Part shown: positions 1-9,187 of the stretch, piece by piece
How positions within the stretch are numbered: position 1 is the first letter of the stretch
How the letters are laid out: each line of letters begins with the position of its first letter
Assembly (NCBI GenBank): GCA_028281495.1
Contig: JANQJU010000064.1
Location: 372,001 to 436,000 of the forward strand
Reading direction: 5' to 3'
Source: SAR324 cluster bacterium
GTDB lineage: Bacteria; SAR324; NAC60-12
DNA: 64,000 nucleotides
Program-made: the position numbers and the translations under genes
The notes under the pieces: generated by a model
What the model was told of the DNA's origin: nothing
The model's input: the letters and a program-made list of their open reading frames with translations, nothing else
Databases searched by the model: none

Positions 1-1566
1 GCGCTGAGGACCTTCCACAAGGGAACCTACAATCATGATCGGCTGGTCGTTGTCAACATGATGACGAAGCCAATCACGAGCCACAGTTCGCGTATCTGGC
101 CCTGAGGCATCGTTGTAGTAAGCGAACAGCTTTTCCATCATGGGGAACTGGACCCCAAAAATGAGTAGAATCCCTGTGATGAAAAAATATCGTTTGAAAG
201 GACTCCTTTTTGTTTCAACGGTGTTTGTCAGCGTTTTATGAATAATCTGCCATAACGTTTTCCACAGCACACTCCAACCTATACCTGCCAACAGGCACAG
301 CACCGGAATGACCGGAAGAAGATTCCGTTCGAAGCGCACTGTTTGAGCCACGAGTAGTCCGAATTGCAACACCACGTAGGATCCCAATAAGCCGATCACC
401 CCCCAATCTTTTTTGATAGAAAGCCAGGCCAGCCCCAAAGTGGCTCCAATGAGGACGATGAAACCACCGCCTTCGCGGAGAAGGTAGTCGAGGTAAAACC
501 GGAAGTTTTCGGGAGGGGTGCCTTCGTGTCCTGGAAAGCCTGTTTGATAAATCGTTACTTGGCGAAAGAACCAAGCCACGTATTCATCGACACGGAACGG
601 CAACAGCGGAATCGCAATCCAGAAACCGACCATTGAACTCACGGCGAGGACACCGATCACCCACATCGATTGTTTCCAATGAGAGCGATGTTGATGCAGA
701 AGCAATATCACACATCCGAGTGCCAACACCCCCACATGGTATTTGGCTCCGGCTGCAAACCCTAAACTCAACCCCCAAATCAATAGAAGGTGGCGCTGGG
801 GGGTCTGGCGATACAACAGAGCCAAATACAGAGTCGTGGTGACCAAAAAACTGGTGGCTGGATCGATACGAGCTTGATGGGCAAATACATTCATGGCCAA
901 ATTGCTGCTTGCCAATATGCCCACCCAAAACGCAGTGTGCCAATTCACTAAACGACGCGCCATGAGCATCAATAGCAAGACCTGTACGGTCGTTAGGAAT
1001 CCCATGAACCAGCGAGAACTCAGTACCGTATCCACATACAGTTCAAGTTGTTGTTTGGTGATTCCGGCGACTGCATAGTGCAACACGGTAGGAATCACCG
1101 CTAGATTCATTCCCATGCTGGGCCAATTGACCTTCTTGGTGCCAAAAAAAGTGGGATGCCGCACCATTTGTTCCACTTGCCGCTGAAACAGATCTTCATC
1201 GTGCACGTATAAATTGGGAAGTCCGTAGTCCGCTCGATACGTGTTGAGAAATAAAGCCAACAGTAGCACTCCCCAGACCCATCGTTTGCGATGTTTCAGA
1301 GGACGCAATTCCCATTGAAAACAGTGAAATAGAAATCGCGTAAAACGAAACAACACGCCGTACACCAAGGCAACGAGAGTCAGGTTGATCCATTGGAACG
1401 AATAGTCTTGCAGGGTGGTCGCTGTAGGAGCCTCACTCACCTGATTCCAAACAAGGCTTCCAAGATATAAGAACAACCCTACTAAAAATCCTACCGCACT
1501 CCAGCGAAACCACCGGGAGGGGCGAAAGAACACTTGGGCTGCTTGAGAAGGCGAAACGGGCGGCAT
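1..1566 (-). CDS. GT39/ArnT-like membrane glycosyltransferase, partial
   Basis: A continuous frame runs leftward from an ATG at 1566 off the window edge, giving 522 codons without a stop. The product is very hydrophobic with many membrane spans and alternating short Arg/His-rich loops. The first large loop carries HDEDLF near residues 120-125, matching the acidic Asp-Glu pair of GT-C enzymes (PMT/ArnT, GT39), which transfer sugars from polyprenyl-phosphate donors on the periplasmic side. Later loops contain runs such as FPGHEGTPPENF, like dolichyl-phosphate-mannose mannosyltransferase relatives. The C-terminal part lies outside the window. No clear Shine-Dalgarno precedes the ATG. The gene is divergent from the UspA gene. 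The substrate is unknown; lipid A or glycan modification is a family-level guess. Confidence 0.7.
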   Translation of the reverse strand, partial: MPPVSPSQAAQVFFRPSRWFRWSAVGFLVGLFLYLGSLVWNQVSEAPTATTLQDYSFQWINLTLVALVYGVLFRFTRFLFHCFQWELRPLKHRKRWVWGVLLLALFLNTYRADYGLPNLYVHDEDLFQRQVEQMVRHPTFFGTKKVNWPSMGMNLAVIPTVLHYAVAGITKQQLELYVDTVLSSRWFMGFLTTVQVLLLMLMARRLVNWHTAFWVGILASSNLAMNVFAHQARIDPATSFLVTTTLYLALLYRQTPQRHLLLIWGLSLGFAAGAKYHVGVLALGCVILLLHQHRSHWKQSMWVIGVLAVSSMVGFWIAIPLLPFRVDEYVAWFFRQVTIYQTGFPGHEGTPPENFRFYLDYLLREGGGFIVLIGATLGLAWLSIKKDWGVIGLLGSYVVLQFGLLVAQTVRFERNLLPVIPVLCLLAGIGWSVLWKTLWQIIHKTLTNTVETKRSPFKRYFFITGILLIFGVQFPMMEKLFAYYNDASGPDTRTVARDWLRHHVDNDQPIMIVGSLVEGPQR

Positions 1567-1666
1567 AAGTAAGTAAATTTGCGAATATGGCCTGCAAGGA
1601 AAAACGGTACGATAGAGTTATGCTATCTCATTGAAGAAAAAACTTTTTTTAAATAGAGGAGGCGAT

Positions 1667-2530
1667 ATGGAAAAGCAAATTTTGGTTCCACTAGATCGGA
1701 GTCGGATCACCGAAGAAGTGATTGGCATTGCCGACGGATGGGCACAACGCACCGATGCCAAGCTAACGTTTTTGCATGTGGATCCTTCCATCAATGTGGA
1801 GTCGGATCATCTCATGGACATTTTGGAAACTTACTTGAAACGCCGTGATCTCAAACCCGAGTATCGCACCTTGCTGAAATATGGCCACGCAGGGATGAAA
1901 ATCTTGGAAGCAGCCCAAGAAATCCGACCTGATATCTTGATCATGGGAGCCCATTCACACGGTTTGCTGGGACGACTGTTTTTAGGAAGCACGACGGACT
2001 ATGTGCTGCACCATTGCCCGTTTCCTGTATATGTCCACAAAAAGGCCAAAGATGTGTATTCCAACCAAATCATCGTTCCTGTCGACTACAGCGATGTGAA
2101 TCGCACGGTGATCAAAATTGCTGACGAGTGGGCGCTTCGTACCAAGGCTGAACTGCACTTCTTGCATGTTAACGAAATGCCAGAATACGGTGGAAATTTC
2201 TACGCGATGGAAACCGGGTTTTATCAGCATGGCGATGATAAGGATGTGTCTGCGATTGACAATGCAGAGCACTCTGAAGACCTCAGCAAAGTCGAGCAAA
2301 ATTTGGTGGATTTTTTGAGTGAATTGCAAGTCACCGCCAAATATAAAGCCACGGTGGCTTATGGCAAACCCTATCTCAAGATTCTCGAAATGCAACGAGA
2401 AACCCAAGCCATGTTGATCATGATGGCCGCGCACTCTCACACGTTTCTCGGACGTGTATTTCTGGGCAGCAACACCGATTATCTCCTGCATCATGCCCGA
2501 TGTCCGATGTACGTATACAAAGAAGGATAA
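1667..2530 (+). CDS. Tandem-domain universal stress protein (UspA family)
   Basis: The protein has 287 residues made of two UspA domains (about 3-140 and 146-287). The first ends with the ATP-binding signature GAHSHGLLGRLFLGS (G-2x-G-9x-G-S). The second has AAHSHTFLGRVFLGS, where the first Gly is Ala, so nucleotide binding may be weaker there. Start: the frame is open from a TTG at 1631, but the ATG at 1667 follows AGAGGAGGCGAT, a strong ribosome-binding site, so it is preferred. UspA proteins are cytoplasmic stress-survival factors. It stands alone; downstream is a hairpin with a 17-bp duplication, then the chemoreceptor gene. Confidence 0.9.
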   Translation: MEKQILVPLDRSRITEEVIGIADGWAQRTDAKLTFLHVDPSINVESDHLMDILETYLKRRDLKPEYRTLLKYGHAGMKILEAAQEIRPDILIMGAHSHGLLGRLFLGSTTDYVLHHCPFPVYVHKKAKDVYSNQIIVPVDYSDVNRTVIKIADEWALRTKAELHFLHVNEMPEYGGNFYAMETGFYQHGDDKDVSAIDNAEHSEDLSKVEQNLVDFLSELQVTAKYKATVAYGKPYLKILEMQRETQAMLIMMAAHSHTFLGRVFLGSNTDYLLHHARCPMYVYKEG

Positions 2531-2945
2531 TTCTCGTTTTCATTGGAGGGTACCCTGTTGCCCTCCACACCTAGTTGCCCTCCATACCTTGTTTCCGAAC
2601 AGTGACCTCAGCTTTGCATCCCACCCTTCATTCAATATCTTTCCTGTTCACTGTCCTAAGGTATTGCTTTCTCTGCGTTTCTCTGCCTTAACACAAGTAC
2701 AGCATTTCTTGTATTGCTTCCGAGTTCACTACATGGTGTTCAAGTTTTTATCCCATGTTGTTTTTGGACTGGAGGTCAAGTACAGGTGCTATTGCATTTT
2801 GAATGCAAAAGACGTTTAAATCATTATTATCTTTGTTGTTTATTTGTTGTTTTTTAGGTAGATTTAAATCGTTCTTAAAATTGAAAGTAATTTCTGGGAA
2901 GGCATATCTTGTTGACCAGCAAATTCAATCGTAAGGGAGAGAAGT
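2531..2945. other. Intergenic region, 415 bp
   Basis: No credible gene is seen. The first 60 bp hold a hairpin (TGGAGGG at 2544-2550 pairing with CCCTCCA at 2561-2567) that could end the UspA transcript, though no T-tract follows. A 17-bp direct repeat lies at 2557-2590. The rest is pyrimidine-rich and then AT-rich, and presumably carries the promoter of the chemoreceptor operon. I could not pick a convincing sigma-28 box. Confidence 0.5.
2557..2590. repeat. 17-bp tandem repeat, two copies
   Basis: GTTGCCCTCCACACCTA (2557-2573) is followed directly by GTTGCCCTCCATACCTT (2574-2590), with three differences. It lies just after the UspA stop codon and duplicates one arm of the terminator-like hairpin. 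Confidence 0.8.
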
Positions 2946-4721
2946 ATGAAATCGTTGAAGGACTACTCAATCAAAACAAAGATTTGGGTACTGTTGGGGA
3001 CCTCATTGTTGCTGATGGCTTTTCAAGGGGGAGAAGCCATCTACCAATTGGATGCTATAGGAGAAGAGATTTATGCCGTCGCGCATCATGATATTGTGAT
3101 GACAAAACTCGTGACTGCCATTGAGGTGCATCAATTGGAACAAGCCATCCGATTCGAGCGGGCGCTGTATTATGGGGAACGTGCAAAAGCTGGTTTTGGA
3201 GGAGAAGAATCGTTGCCCAAAAATGAAAAGCAATTTGAAGAACTTTCGCATCAGGTGGATGCCGAATTCAAAGAAGCAGAAGCTTTGGCCGAAAGAATCA
3301 TTGGTGAAGCCGTGCATGAGATCGAGCTTTTGGAATTCCGTAAGATACTGAGACGTCTGACAGAGATGGATCGAGAGCATCTCCGTTACGAGGAGAAGGT
3401 TCTCAAGATTTTTGAAGCGATCAATGAAGGAAAGATTCATGACGTGATCGACGAAATCGAAGCCGTCGAGCAATTGGAAGATCAATTAAATCACGAACTG
3501 GAAGTTTTCCTGTTGGATATCGAAGACTTCACCGAAACGTCTTTGTTACGTGCTGAAGCTTCGGAAAAACGAGCGTTGCGATTGATTGCTATCACATCGG
3601 CCATCATTTTGGTCTTCATGATATTGGGGGGAACCTATCTCGTTGGTTTGATCGTCAAACCCTTGGGTCAAGCAGTAACCATGTTATCTGAGATGACACA
3701 AGGTCACTTGGAGTATCGGGTTCTCACCGAAAGCCAGGACGAGATTGGCCGGATGACGGCAGCGATGAATAAATTCAGCGACTATTTGCAAGAGGATGTG
3801 GTCGCAGCCTTAGTACGGATGGCCAAAGGAGATTTGACCTCTGAAATCTCTCCACAAGACGAGCAAGACGTGATTGGAAACTCGCTGCAATCCACGTTAG
3901 ACGCATTGAATAGTGTGATGGTCGGTATTCAGGAGAGTGCACGGCAAGTGGCCGCCGCCGCCGAGGAAGTGGCCCAGTCCAGCCAAGACTTGGCTTCGGG
4001 GGCGAGCGAACAAGCGAGTTCCATCGAAGAAATCACGGCTTCTTTGAAAGCCATTGCCAAACAAATTGAGGACAGCGAAAAACAGATTGTGGAAGCCAAG
4101 TCCATTTCAAAAGAGACCCATGTCAATGCTCAGGAAGGCAATCATCAAATGGACAAAATGGTAGGGGCGATGCAAGATATCAACGAATCCTCCGGGATGA
4201 TTTCCAAGATCATCCGTGTGATTGATGAGATTGCGTTTCAAACCAATCTGTTAGCGCTCAATGCTTCTGTGGAAGCAGCCCGTGCGGGGGTTGCCGGGAA
4301 GGGGTTTGCAGTGGTAGCACAAGAGGTAAGAAATTTGGCGGGACGTAGTGCCAGTGCTGCCCAAGAAACAACGGAAATGATTGAACGCTCGGTGGGCAAT
4401 GTAGAAGTGGGGATGCAAGTTGCCAACGAAACCGACGCCTTTTTGCAAGAAATTCTGGTGCGGGTCAACCGGGTGAACGAGATCAACCAAGCCCTTTCCA
4501 ACTCAGCAGGGAGGCAAACACGGGGTCTGCGTGAAATCAGTGTAGGTATTGAACAGATTAGCATTGTGACTCAGGAAGCGGCGGGGACTTCGGAGAACAA
4601 CGCGCAGGCAGGAACCGAGCTTTCCGAACAAGCCCATATTTTGTTACAAGCAGTGGAACGTTTTAAAATCAAACCTCGGTTGGTGGGGGCGCCCACAAGA
4701 CCATTATTAAGTGCAAATTGA
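2946..4721 (+). CDS. Methyl-accepting chemotaxis protein
   Basis: A 591-residue chemoreceptor. A membrane segment near residues 13-33 is followed by a helical periplasmic sensor of about 175 residues (four-helix-bundle type), a second membrane span near 209-236, a HAMP domain (TESQDEIGRMTAAM), a second HAMP-like stretch (QDEQDVIGNSLQSTL) and the cytoplasmic signalling hairpin. The hairpin tip contains EIAFQTNLLALNASVEAARA, the strictly conserved CheA/CheW-contacting region. There is no C-terminal CheR pentapeptide. The ATG at 2946 follows GGGAGAGAAGT. Only 15 nt separate its stop from the PYP gene, so the two are almost certainly co-transcribed. This suggests that PYP feeds light signals into chemotaxis through this receptor. 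The native ligand is unknown. Confidence 0.95.
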   Translation: MKSLKDYSIKTKIWVLLGTSLLLMAFQGGEAIYQLDAIGEEIYAVAHHDIVMTKLVTAIEVHQLEQAIRFERALYYGERAKAGFGGEESLPKNEKQFEELSHQVDAEFKEAEALAERIIGEAVHEIELLEFRKILRRLTEMDREHLRYEEKVLKIFEAINEGKIHDVIDEIEAVEQLEDQLNHELEVFLLDIEDFTETSLLRAEASEKRALRLIAITSAIILVFMILGGTYLVGLIVKPLGQAVTMLSEMTQGHLEYRVLTESQDEIGRMTAAMNKFSDYLQEDVVAALVRMAKGDLTSEISPQDEQDVIGNSLQSTLDALNSVMVGIQESARQVAAAAEEVAQSSQDLASGASEQASSIEEITASLKAIAKQIEDSEKQIVEAKSISKETHVNAQEGNHQMDKMVGAMQDINESSGMISKIIRVIDEIAFQTNLLALNASVEAARAGVAGKGFAVVAQEVRNLAGRSASAAQETTEMIERSVGNVEVGMQVANETDAFLQEILVRVNRVNEINQALSNSAGRQTRGLREISVGIEQISIVTQEAAGTSENNAQAGTELSEQAHILLQAVERFKIKPRLVGAPTRPLLSAN

Positions 4722-4736
4722 TGAAGGAGGAGGCGT

Positions 4737-5117
4737 ATGGAAATCATCACATTTGACCCAGAATCTATTGAAAATTTATTGGCTCGCATGGAACCTTCTG
4801 AAATCGACGCGCTTGCGTTTGGAGCCATCATGTTGGATGCAAAAGGCACTATCTTGGCGTACAACCAAGCAGAAGGACAAATCACCGGGCGGAACCCTAT
4901 CGATATGATCGGGAAAAATTTTTTTATGGATATTGCGCCTTGCACTCGGACACCGGAATTTCATGGTCGGTTCGAAGCTGGGGTGAACGCAGGAAAATTC
5001 AGCAACTTGCTAGAATACTCTTTTGACTACCAGATGGCTCCCACGACGGTGAAAGTCTACATGAAAAGCGATCTCATTCGTGAAAATGTGTATTGGGTTT
5101 TTGTGAAACGGCTGTGA
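4737..5117 (+). CDS. pyp: Photoactive yellow protein (PAS-type blue-light sensor)
   Basis: A 126-residue protein collinear with the Halorhodospira PYP. All hallmark residues sit at canonical numbers: Tyr42 and Glu46 (LAYNQAEG), Thr50, Arg52 (ITGR) and the chromophore-anchoring Cys69 (DIAPCT). The PAS core IGKNFF and the C-terminal YWVFVKRL are also kept. PYP binds p-coumaric acid through a thioester to Cys69 and isomerises under blue light. The gene has a strong GGAGGAGG site and follows the chemoreceptor gene at 15 nt. The enzymes that make and attach the chromophore (tyrosine ammonia lyase, p-coumaryl-CoA ligase) are not in this window. A hairpin terminator follows. Identity is very secure; a phototaxis role is inferred from the gene pair. 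Confidence 0.95.
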   Translation: MEIITFDPESIENLLARMEPSEIDALAFGAIMLDAKGTILAYNQAEGQITGRNPIDMIGKNFFMDIAPCTRTPEFHGRFEAGVNAGKFSNLLEYSFDYQMAPTTVKVYMKSDLIRENVYWVFVKRL

Positions 5118-5148
5118 GAATTCGTAGCAATTTGGAAGTTGTGAATCC

Positions 5149-5174
5149 AGGGGATGACCAATAGGTGATCCCCT
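5149..5174 (+). terminator. Hairpin terminator of the chemoreceptor-PYP operon
   Basis: AGGGGAT (5149-5155) pairs with ATCCCCT (5168-5174), with an inner ACC/GGT stem across a G-G mismatch and an AATA loop. A short ACTTTG follows, so the U-tract is weak. It lies 32 nt after the PYP stop. Confidence 0.55.
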
Positions 5175-5220
5175 ACTTTGTAAGGCCTTAGGAAGCGTTG
5201 AATTTCTTGACATCAAAAAT

Positions 5221-7125
5221 ATGCACCATACGTTACCCCTGTTCATTGCAGGTCCTATCCTGCGTCGATTGACTCCCAATCAGATTGTTTTGTGGTGGAT
5301 CAGTTCCCGACCGATTGAAGTTTCAGTCGAGTGCTATCAGTCCTCTCCCACCACCCGATTATTCCGCCAATCTCTCGATGACCACAACCGGTTCCGATTC
5401 CAAGTGGGACGAGAGGCGTTTGTGTATCTGGTGAATATCATTCCCCCCACTCCCCTCCCGGTAAAAACAAAGCTGGAATACGATTTGGTAGTGGAGACCC
5501 CCCAAGGTCCTCTCGGCTTAAAAACGTTGCTCCCTGAATTGTTGTATCCAGGAGAAACCCGACCGAGTTTTGTGGTGAAAACTCAGTTGGATCAAGTGTT
5601 ACACGGATCGTGCCGCAAGCCACACTTCCATGGCCGGGACACCTTATTCCGAATTGATGAATTGTTGGAACAACATTTAGACGATCCCGCGTCACGACCG
5701 GCATTGTTTGTCATGACCGGAGATCAAATCTATGCCGATGATGTGGCAGGACCGACGTTATCCGCGATTCATCAGACTGTGGAACAACTCGGGTTGTATC
5801 CTGAAACGTTGAATGGTGCCTCTGTGGCCGATTACGACGCATTGATCCACAGCTCTTTTTGCTATTATGAGCGGGATTCCATATTGCCCCAAGATAGTGC
5901 TCATAACATTTTGAAAGATTTGTTTTTTCGTAGTGCGCACAAGCCTATTTTTACTTCTGCTTTCCCGGAAAACCACCTCATCACCTTGTGCGAAATGATG
6001 GCGATGTATTGTTTGGTATGGTCCCCTGCCATGTGGGATACCTTGGATCTACAGCCTCAATGCGTCAAACCCGAACACCATCAACGATATCTGGAAGAGC
6101 TGCCTGCCATTGAAGAGTTTGTGCGCGATCTTCCTCAAGTGCGACGCATGATGGCCCATCTTCCGGTGTACATGATTTTCGATGATCACGATGTGACTGA
6201 TGACTGGAATTTGACACGCGGATGGGAAGAGGCTGCTTACGGGCATCCTGTGTCGCGCCGGATTATCGGAAACGCCTTGATCTCCTATTGGCTGTGTCAA
6301 GGATGGGGGAATGCCCCACAGAACTTTGGGACCGAAATTGCCGACGCAGTGTCGCAGTGTTTTGCCGATCTTGGAGGATTGGCTCAAGATGGGTTGATCG
6401 ACCGGTTTCTCAAATTCGACCGATGGCATTTCACATTGCCCACCACGCCCAAAATGATCGTGCTCGACACCCGGACCAAACGGTGGTGGTCTGAGAGTCA
6501 GGAGAACCGCCCTTCCGGACTCATGGATTGGGAATCCTTGTCGGATTTGCAGCAAGAACTGTTGCATGAGGAGGCGGTGATGATGGTTTCACCCGCTCCT
6601 GTGTTTGGAATGAAACTGATTGAAGCCATTCAGCGGGTGTTCACGTTTTTAGGGCAGGCTCTCATGGTGGATGCAGAAAACTGGATGGCCCATCCCGGTT
6701 CGGCCAATGTGATTCTAAACATCTTTAAAAATCCGAAGACCCCAAAGAACTTCGTCATCTTGTCGGGGGATGTCCATTACTCCTTTGCCTACGACATCAA
6801 AATTCGTTTTTGGAAGAACAGCCCTTCCATCTGGCAGATCACATGCAGTGGTTTCAAAAACGAGTTCCCGCATCGTTTGTTGCGGTGGCTGGAACCGATC
6901 AATCGATGGATCTACAGCGTGTTTTCTCCATTGAATTGGTTCACCAAACGCCGCGACATGATCATCGAGGCCCGTAAACCGGAAGGGTACCAAACTCAAG
7001 AAGTGCTCAACAAAAATGGAGTAGGACTGGTGGAATTGAATGCAGAAGGAGTTCCCTCCAAAATCAGCATCTTGCCTGCCGAGGGAGGAGAAATTCAGTT
7101 TCCAGAAAACCAGTCCTCCTCTTGA
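5221..7125 (+). CDS. PhoD-like metallophosphatase family protein
   Basis: The 634-residue product has an N-terminal beta-rich region followed by a calcineurin-like metallophosphatase of the PhoD type. Visible metal-ligand blocks are HGSCRKPHF near residue 123, MTGDQIYADD near 164, FDDHDVTDDWN near 319 and LSGDVHYSF near 513. PhoD enzymes are phosphodiesterases/alkaline phosphatases that are usually exported, but no Tat or Sec signal is seen here, so this member is probably cytoplasmic. The ATG at 5221 has no good ribosome-binding site. The gene stands alone between the PYP operon and the convergent glycan operon. The substrate cannot be named. Confidence 0.85.
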   Translation: MHHTLPLFIAGPILRRLTPNQIVLWWISSRPIEVSVECYQSSPTTRLFRQSLDDHNRFRFQVGREAFVYLVNIIPPTPLPVKTKLEYDLVVETPQGPLGLKTLLPELLYPGETRPSFVVKTQLDQVLHGSCRKPHFHGRDTLFRIDELLEQHLDDPASRPALFVMTGDQIYADDVAGPTLSAIHQTVEQLGLYPETLNGASVADYDALIHSSFCYYERDSILPQDSAHNILKDLFFRSAHKPIFTSAFPENHLITLCEMMAMYCLVWSPAMWDTLDLQPQCVKPEHHQRYLEELPAIEEFVRDLPQVRRMMAHLPVYMIFDDHDVTDDWNLTRGWEEAAYGHPVSRRIIGNALISYWLCQGWGNAPQNFGTEIADAVSQCFADLGGLAQDGLIDRFLKFDRWHFTLPTTPKMIVLDTRTKRWWSESQENRPSGLMDWESLSDLQQELLHEEAVMMVSPAPVFGMKLIEAIQRVFTFLGQALMVDAENWMAHPGSANVILNIFKNPKTPKNFVILSGDVHYSFAYDIKIRFWKNSPSIWQITCSGFKNEFPHRLLRWLEPINRWIYSVFSPLNWFTKRRDMIIEARKPEGYQTQEVLNKNGVGLVELNAEGVPSKISILPAEGGEIQFPENQSSS

Positions 7126-7136
7126 GCCTTTCCCCT

Positions 7137-7162
7137 ACTTTTTAGTTCCTACAACTAAAAGT
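7137..7162. terminator. Convergent hairpin between PhoD-like and heptose kinase genes
   Basis: ACTTTT(T)AGTT pairs with AACTAAAAGT around a CCTAC loop. It has T-runs or A-runs on both sides and lies at the meeting point of two convergent genes, including the kinase stop codon. It may act in both directions. Confidence 0.5.
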
Positions 7163-8153
7163 GGTCTTCGTGTGAGTAGTAGATGATTTGACTGCCGAGA
7201 TGATCGAAACGAAATGGCACATGAAGAAGGTCTTGAAACGCTTCAAGTACTTGAACTTGGCGTTCGGGTTCCACAAGAAAAAGCATGAAGCCTCCCCCAC
7301 CCGCACCGAGTAATTTTCCACCCCAAGCTCCGGCTTTCATCCCGGTTTCATAGATGTCATCGAGTGTCGAATTGGTGATCAACGAAGACATGCCCCGCTT
7401 GAGTTGCCATTGTTCATGCAGCAATTTGCCAAATTCCTCCATGGTGTTGTGGGGGGAAAGTAGCAAATTGAGCGCTTCTGGCACCATGTTCATCATGATT
7501 TTCAGATCTTGGGTTTTCCGAGGAATGTTTTTGATTTGTTCTTCGGCGACTTCAGAAGCAGTCCGGGCAAACCCGGTGAAGAAGAGCATCAGGTGCTTTT
7601 CCAACTGTTCTAGTTTTTGGGGGGCCATGATTACGGGCTGTACCGTGATTTCTGGAACACCTCCGAATTCGATATGATTGAATCCCCCAAATGCAGCAAT
7701 GGTTTGGTCTTGAGATCCCACACTTTCTTGAATTTGTTCCTGCTCAATGTGCATGGCGTGGAGGGCAAGTTCTCGTTTGGTAGGCATTTGGTGTTTGAGG
7801 GCATACAGTGCATGCAGCAAGCACACCGTAAAAGTGGAGCTTGACCCTAAACCCGAACGAGCCGGAAGGTCGGCATGGTGAACGATATCAACCCCTTGAT
7901 CCATTCCCATAAATCGCAAACATTCCCGCACAGAGGGATGTTTGATTTCATCTAAGGTCTGGGTTTCTTCGCGATGGTAGTAACGAATGCGATACCGGTA
8001 ATCAAAAAACGGAGGAAGATATCGACACGTCAAATAACAAAACTTATTGATCGACGTGCTCAAAACCATCCCACCATGCTCCTGGTACCACGCCGGATAA
8101 TCGGTACCTCCCCCGAAAAATGAAATACGAAACGGTGTACGACTGATAATCAT
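7155..8153 (-). CDS. hddA: GHMP-family sugar kinase, HddA-like (D-glycero-D-manno-heptose 7-phosphate kinase)
   Basis: 332 residues of the GHMP kinase fold. The N-terminus SRTPFRISFFGGGTDYPAWY is the signature of the HddA/fucokinase-like branch. The phosphate loop LPARSGLGSSST lies near residues 97-108, and the C-terminal glycine motif GGKLLGAGGGGFMLF near 273-287. HddA phosphorylates D-glycero-D-manno-heptose 7-phosphate at C1 on the way to GDP-heptose. The HddC-like guanylyltransferase at 22205-22927 and the GMD-like gene at 20897-21907 fit that path. GmhA and GmhB are not in the window. It is the last gene of the leftward glycan operon and has a GGAGAG site before its ATG. The exact sugar is inferred. 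Confidence 0.8.
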   Translation of the reverse strand: MIISRTPFRISFFGGGTDYPAWYQEHGGMVLSTSINKFCYLTCRYLPPFFDYRYRIRYYHREETQTLDEIKHPSVRECLRFMGMDQGVDIVHHADLPARSGLGSSSTFTVCLLHALYALKHQMPTKRELALHAMHIEQEQIQESVGSQDQTIAAFGGFNHIEFGGVPEITVQPVIMAPQKLEQLEKHLMLFFTGFARTASEVAEEQIKNIPRKTQDLKIMMNMVPEALNLLLSPHNTMEEFGKLLHEQWQLKRGMSSLITNSTLDDIYETGMKAGAWGGKLLGAGGGGFMLFLVEPERQVQVLEAFQDLLHVPFRFDHLGSQIIYYSHEDHF

Positions 8154-8190
8154 GAAAACTCTCTCCTCTCTTTATGGGGGGCGGGGCTAT

Positions 8191-8224
8191 ATTGCGGGCG
8201 GGACTTTATTGCGGGCGGGATTTC
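8191..8224. repeat. 17-bp tandem repeat spanning an SDR stop codon
   Basis: ATTGCGGGCGGGACTTT (8191-8207) and ATTGCGGGCGGGATTTC (8208-8224) are adjacent, with a third degenerate copy at about 8176-8190. The last codons and the TAA of the SDR gene are inside the array. Confidence 0.8.
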
Positions 8225-9162
8225 CGATACCACGTCACTGTCTTACAAATTCCCTCTTGCAGCGAGGTTTTTGATTCGAATCCGAGGTCATGTTTGGCTT
8301 TGCTGGGATCAATCAGACGTTTACGAATCATCGAAGGTTTGGATGTATCAAATACAAGTTCTGCATCGGTATAATCATCTGCTTCAAGGATGGCTTGCAG
8401 TACGTCGCGGACCGTGACGGGTTGACCGTTTGCAATATTGATGGGGTCGAATCCTTCTTGTTTTTCCATCGCCAGCAATAGGCCATCCAAGAAATCTTGT
8501 ACATAGATGAATTCTTTTAAATCCATGCCATCGCCCCATACCTCAATGGGTTGATGCCGTTCCACAACCTTGCGAATCAAGGCAGGGATCACATGAGACG
8601 TTTCCCACTCGAAGTCATCATATTCGCCATATAAATTTGCCGGACGCACGACCACCGTTTTCATCGGGTTTTTGATTTTGGTGGAATACATTTCACATAC
8701 GATTTCACTAAAACGTTTCATCCATGCCACGATAAAATACTTGTGGAAAAATTCGTTGGTCACATCGCCTTCTTTGACCGGATGGTCTGTCACTGGATAG
8801 ACCGTGTTGCTACTGATGAATAGAAATTTTTTAACACCTGCCGCGTAAGCCGCTTCGAGCATCAGCACATTCATCAATAGGTTGGGAGTGAGGTGCACCA
8901 ATGGAGTTTTTTCCATTACGGCAGCTCCGGAAGTGTTGGCTGCACACATGAACACGTAATCCATTCCTTGCACCACTCGTTGACAATCCTCGGGACGTGT
9001 CAGGTCGCACTGAAGGTAGGTGATCCGATCATCTTGGACCGATGCTTTTTTGTGATGCAGGGTGGCTGTCACATTGGCTCCCAATCCCAGCAAGCGATGG
9101 ATCAGGTTCACACCCACAAAACCAGCACCTCCTGTTACTAAAACATTGGAGTTCTCAAACAT
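8206..9162 (-). CDS. NAD-dependent epimerase/dehydratase family SDR
   Basis: A 318-residue extended SDR. The Rossmann motif is GGAGFVG near residue 11, the serine motif is SSNTVYP near 118, and the family block RPANLYGEYDDFEWE follows. The usual YxxxK catalytic pair is not obvious: the region reads YFIVAWMKRFSE, so the residue four before the Lys is Val. It is clearly paralogous to the SDR at 13574-14560 (shared EDCQR, DYVFM, PIEVWG and GEY motifs). It is likely an epimerase or reductase on a nucleotide sugar. Its neighbours are the RmlC-like epimerase upstream (26 nt) and the heptose kinase downstream. Confidence 0.85.
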   Translation of the reverse strand: MFENSNVLVTGGAGFVGVNLIHRLLGLGANVTATLHHKKASVQDDRITYLQCDLTRPEDCQRVVQGMDYVFMCAANTSGAAVMEKTPLVHLTPNLLMNVLMLEAAYAAGVKKFLFISSNTVYPVTDHPVKEGDVTNEFFHKYFIVAWMKRFSEIVCEMYSTKIKNPMKTVVVRPANLYGEYDDFEWETSHVIPALIRKVVERHQPIEVWGDGMDLKEFIYVQDFLDGLLLAMEKQEGFDPINIANGQPVTVRDVLQAILEADDYTDAELVFDTSKPSMIRKRLIDPSKAKHDLGFESKTSLQEGICKTVTWYRKSRPQ

Positions 9163-9187
9163 AATACGGGTTTCCTTTCAATGAAGA

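Noticed and set aside
584-943. Minus-strand frame in the first gene region and the plus-strand frame opposite
   Set aside because: Both overlap the long GT39-like frame that runs off the left edge, which has coherent membrane spans and fits the family.
2454-2819. 121-codon plus-strand open frame after the UspA gene
   Set aside because: It starts inside the UspA gene in another frame, has no ribosome-binding site and codes for a Cys/Phe/His-rich sequence without family likeness.
4238-4564. Antisense frames of 80-108 codons within the chemoreceptor gene
   Set aside because: They mirror the codon bias of the real gene and have no start signals or family likeness.
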